Shown piece after piece: positions 14,993 to 16,831 of a stretch of 16,831 bases of DNA. The position numbers were made by a program, and so were the translations under genes. The DNA is from Desulfobacteraceae bacterium. Lineage in GTDB: Bacteria > Desulfobacterota > DSM-4660 > Desulfatiglandales > Desulfatiglandaceae. The DNA lies in assembly GCA_030642205.1 (NCBI GenBank), contig DAOWOF010000023.1:1-16831 (forward strand), in the 5' to 3' direction. Position 1 is the stretch's first letter. Each line of letters opens with the position of its first letter. The notes beneath the pieces are model-generated. The model saw only the letters and a program-made list of their open reading frames with translations, searched no databases and was not told where the DNA came from.

Positions 14993-15156
14993 TAACTTTT
15001 TTAAAAGGCATTGTCCAAGGGCAGCTGTTCCCAATCAAAATAGACTTAACTTACTGTAATCCTGGAGTTCGCAAAAGCGATTCTTTGTAAATTATGCTTG
15101 TATCATGAGTCGCGGGTTCAATATGGAACAAGATCAATTGTTTTAATATGGCTTGG

Positions 15157-15185
15157 TTGAGGAATCGTATTTTTACTCTGATAAT
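15157..15185 (+). promoter_or_regulatory. Candidate promoter for pnp
   Basis: TTGAGG (15157-15162) and GATAAT (15180-15185) are separated by 17 bp: four of six and five of six matches to consensus. The predicted start near 15192 falls inside the 5' arm of the leader hairpin, so only transcripts reading through from rpsO would carry the complete stem. Confidence 0.5.
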
Positions 15186-15186
15186 A

Positions 15187-15239
15187 TTATCTTTAATTAA
15201 ACTTCATAAGTTTAGGATATGATTATTTTTTAAAGATAA
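15187..15239 (+). promoter_or_regulatory. Nested hairpin in the pnp 5' leader
   Basis: TTATCTTTAA (15187-15196) is exactly complementary to TTAAAGATAA (15230-15239). Inside it, TAAACTT (15198-15204) pairs with AAGTTTA (15208-15214) around a CAT loop. It ends 21 nt before the pnp ATG. In E. coli, a double-stranded stem in this position is cut by RNase III and then recognised by PNPase for autoregulation. This stem is AT-rich and shorter, so the analogy is an inference. Confidence 0.5.
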
Positions 15240-15260
15240 ACAAAAAGGATGAATTATATA

Positions 15261-16831
15261 ATGATAAAGCGCTACTCAATAGATTTAGGCGGACAAACTT
15301 TAAAGATCGAAACAGGTCATATCGCAAAACAAGCAAATGGATCTGTAATTCTCTCTTTAGGCGAAACGGTTGTCCTGATTACGGCTGTTGCTTCAGATGA
15401 CATCAGGACAGGTGTCGATTTTCTGCCTCTTACGGTTGAATATCAGGAGATGTCTTATGCTGGCGGTCGTATACCGGGGAACTTTTTCCGCAGGGATATG
15501 GGTAAACCTGGTGAAAAAGAGACCTTAATATCCCGTTTGATAGACAGACCTTTAAGACCCCTTTTTCCCGAAAACTATTTTTTTGAAACGCAAGTAATTG
15601 CCTCTGTGCTTGCCTCTGACAAAGAAAATGAGGCAGATATACTCGCTATAAACGGAGCTTCCATGGCCCTTGAAATATCCAATATTCCATTTAAGGGACC
15701 AATTGCGGCTATTCGTGTGGGAAGAATCGATGGGGAGTTTCTTACTAACCCAACACGGGCACAACAAGCTGAAAGCGATATCAATTTGATTGTAGCCTGC
15801 AATCAGGCAGGAATTGTAATGGTGGAAAGCAGCAGCTCTTTTGTATCCGAAGAAGATATGATTAATGCCATTTTTTATGGTAAGCAAGCTATGCAGCCAC
15901 TACTCGATTTACAGGAAGAAATAAAGCTTGAAATTGGCCAACCAAAAAAAATTGTTTTGCCAGAAAAACCTGATGAAGAGCTAATCAATGATGTCTCTGA
16001 ATTGGGAACCCCTCTGTTAACCGAAGTTCTTAAGATTTCTGATAAGATGTTGCGTCAAGGGAAGGGCAGCCAGGCGATTGATTCTGTTTTAAACGATTTG
16101 TCTGATAAATATGAAAACAAGGCAGGAAAAATCAAAGAGGCGATGCATGAGTTGCAAAAGAAGTTGATTCGCCAAATGATTCTGGATAAAGGCCAACGTA
16201 TTGGTGGACGCTCATTTAATCAGGTAAGGCCGATTGAATGTATTCCAGGAATCCTTCCACGTGTGCATGGCTCAGCTTTATTTACCCGGGGAGAAACTCA
16301 GGCTATGGTTCTGACAACTCTGGGGACAGAACAGGATGAGCAAAGGATTGAATCTATTTATGGCAATGAGTTCAGGTCTTTTATTCTGCATTATAATTTT
16401 CCGCCATATAGTGTTGGGGAAGCAAAAAGGCTAGGTGGTCCTGGCAGGAGAGAAATTGGACATGGAGCTTTGGCTCGCCGGTCCCTTCTTCCTGTAATAC
16501 CAAGCAAGGAAGAATTTCCATATTGTATCAGGGTGGTTTCAGAGATTATGGAATCAAATGGATCATCGTCCATGGCTTCTGTCTGCGGCAGTAGTTTATC
16601 ACTTATGGATGCTGGTATTCCAATTAAAGCTCCTGTTGCAGGAGTAGCTATGGGTCTGGTTTCTGAAGGTGACAAAACAGCGATTCTCACAGATATTATG
16701 GGTGATGAAGATCATTTTGGAGATATGGATTTTAAGGTAGCTGGCACAGAAGACGGAATTACAGCCTTACAGATGGATATAAAAATTCAGGGGCTCTCAA
16801 GGGAGATCCTTGAAAAGGCTTTAGATCAGGC
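15261..16831 (+). CDS. pnp: Polyribonucleotide nucleotidyltransferase (PNPase), 3' end beyond window
   Basis: PNPase degrades RNA 3' to 5' by phosphorolysis, forming a trimeric ring. The frame stays open for 523 codons to the window edge. It begins MIKRYSIDLGGQTLKIETG. The first RNase PH domain carries TVEYQEMSYAGGRIPGNFFRR and LISRLIDRPLRPLFP. An all-helical linker domain comes next. The second RNase PH domain has PRVHGSALFTRGETQAMV, PGRREIGHGALARRSLLPV and TDIMGDEDHFGDMDFKVAG, where Asp484 and Asp490 correspond to the metal-binding Asp486 and Asp492 of E. coli. The KH and S1 domains lie outside. ATG 15261 is preferred; ATG 15249 in frame has its purine run too close. An AAGG at 15245-15248 is the only ribosome site and is rather distant. 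The truncation is due to the window edge, not mutation. Confidence 0.97.
   Translation, partial: MIKRYSIDLGGQTLKIETGHIAKQANGSVILSLGETVVLITAVASDDIRTGVDFLPLTVEYQEMSYAGGRIPGNFFRRDMGKPGEKETLISRLIDRPLRPLFPENYFFETQVIASVLASDKENEADILAINGASMALEISNIPFKGPIAAIRVGRIDGEFLTNPTRAQQAESDINLIVACNQAGIVMVESSSSFVSEEDMINAIFYGKQAMQPLLDLQEEIKLEIGQPKKIVLPEKPDEELINDVSELGTPLLTEVLKISDKMLRQGKGSQAIDSVLNDLSDKYENKAGKIKEAMHELQKKLIRQMILDKGQRIGGRSFNQVRPIECIPGILPRVHGSALFTRGETQAMVLTTLGTEQDEQRIESIYGNEFRSFILHYNFPPYSVGEAKRLGGPGRREIGHGALARRSLLPVIPSKEEFPYCIRVVSEIMESNGSSSMASVCGSSLSLMDAGIPIKAPVAGVAMGLVSEGDKTAILTDIMGDEDHFGDMDFKVAGTEDGITALQMDIKIQGLSREILEKALDQ

Noticed and set aside
15109..15119. GTCGCGGGTTC in the rpsO-pnp spacer, identical for 11 nt to the T-arm of tRNA-Gly at 6540-6550
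   Set aside because: The following bases do not form the second half of a T-stem and no acceptor or anticodon arm is present, so it is not a tRNA or a convincing attachment site; probably chance.
15552..16690. Antisense ORFs within pnp (99 to 111 codons)
   Set aside because: They are opposite-frame shadows of a strongly conserved PNPase frame and lack ribosome sites or family resemblance.

Overview
This is an AT-rich chromosomal window from a Gram-negative bacterium. It carries an MlaA-type outer-membrane protein, a periplasmic MlaC-type protein and a DUF1329 protein, next to a conserved translation and RNA-processing cluster. The gene order (rimP-nusA-ylxR-infB-DUF503-rbfA-DHH phosphoesterase-truB-rpsO-pnp) and the protein sequences suggest Desulfobacterota, most likely a Desulfobacterales-like sulfate reducer. 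That placement is inferred from family resemblance, not from a database search.

Left part (1-5840), cell envelope. The window opens in the last 131 codons of a TPR protein, probably the C-terminus of a BepA-like M48 metalloprotease. A tight three-gene operon follows: mlaA-like (516-1364), mlaC-like (1368-1949) and a 12-TM RND/MMPL-family transporter (1946-4504). This looks like an outer-membrane lipid-trafficking module in which an RND pump stands where the MlaFEDB ABC transporter would be. The MlaA-like protein and the RND protein share an unusual Asp/Glu/Phe-rich acidic stretch. A DUF1329 gene is convergent with the operon, and its 3' end overlaps the RND gene by 24 bp.

Middle (5840-6787), mostly non-coding. 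It holds an AT-rich segment, a probable decayed DUF5752-like gene with its ribosome binding site still intact, and about 140 bp containing three consecutive inverted repeats of unknown function. Next come a near-consensus sigma-70 promoter, tRNA-Gly(CCC) with an encoded CCA, and a clear intrinsic terminator just ahead of rimP. A tRNA gene at the head of the rimP-nusA-infB cluster parallels the metY arrangement of E. coli, so the terminator may act as a leader attenuator.

Right part (6788-16831), the translation and RNA cluster, all on the + strand. RimP and RbfA mature the 30S subunit, NusA and YlxR act in transcription and RNA binding, and IF2 initiates translation. A DUF503 protein has no assigned role. 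An NrnA-type DHH phosphoesterase degrades oligoribonucleotides, TruB makes the tRNA T-loop pseudouridine, S15 is a 30S protein, and PNPase (cut by the window edge) degrades RNA. Several genes overlap (nusA/ylxR, rbfA/nrnA, nrnA/truB), which indicates co-transcription and translational coupling. The rpsO-pnp spacer contains a promoter-like sequence and a nested hairpin resembling the RNase III-controlled pnp leader known in enterics.

I did not find a CRISPR array, insertion sequence or defence island. The least-explained parts are the MlaA-MlaC-RND module with its shared acidic tracts and the structured non-coding block upstream of the tRNA.
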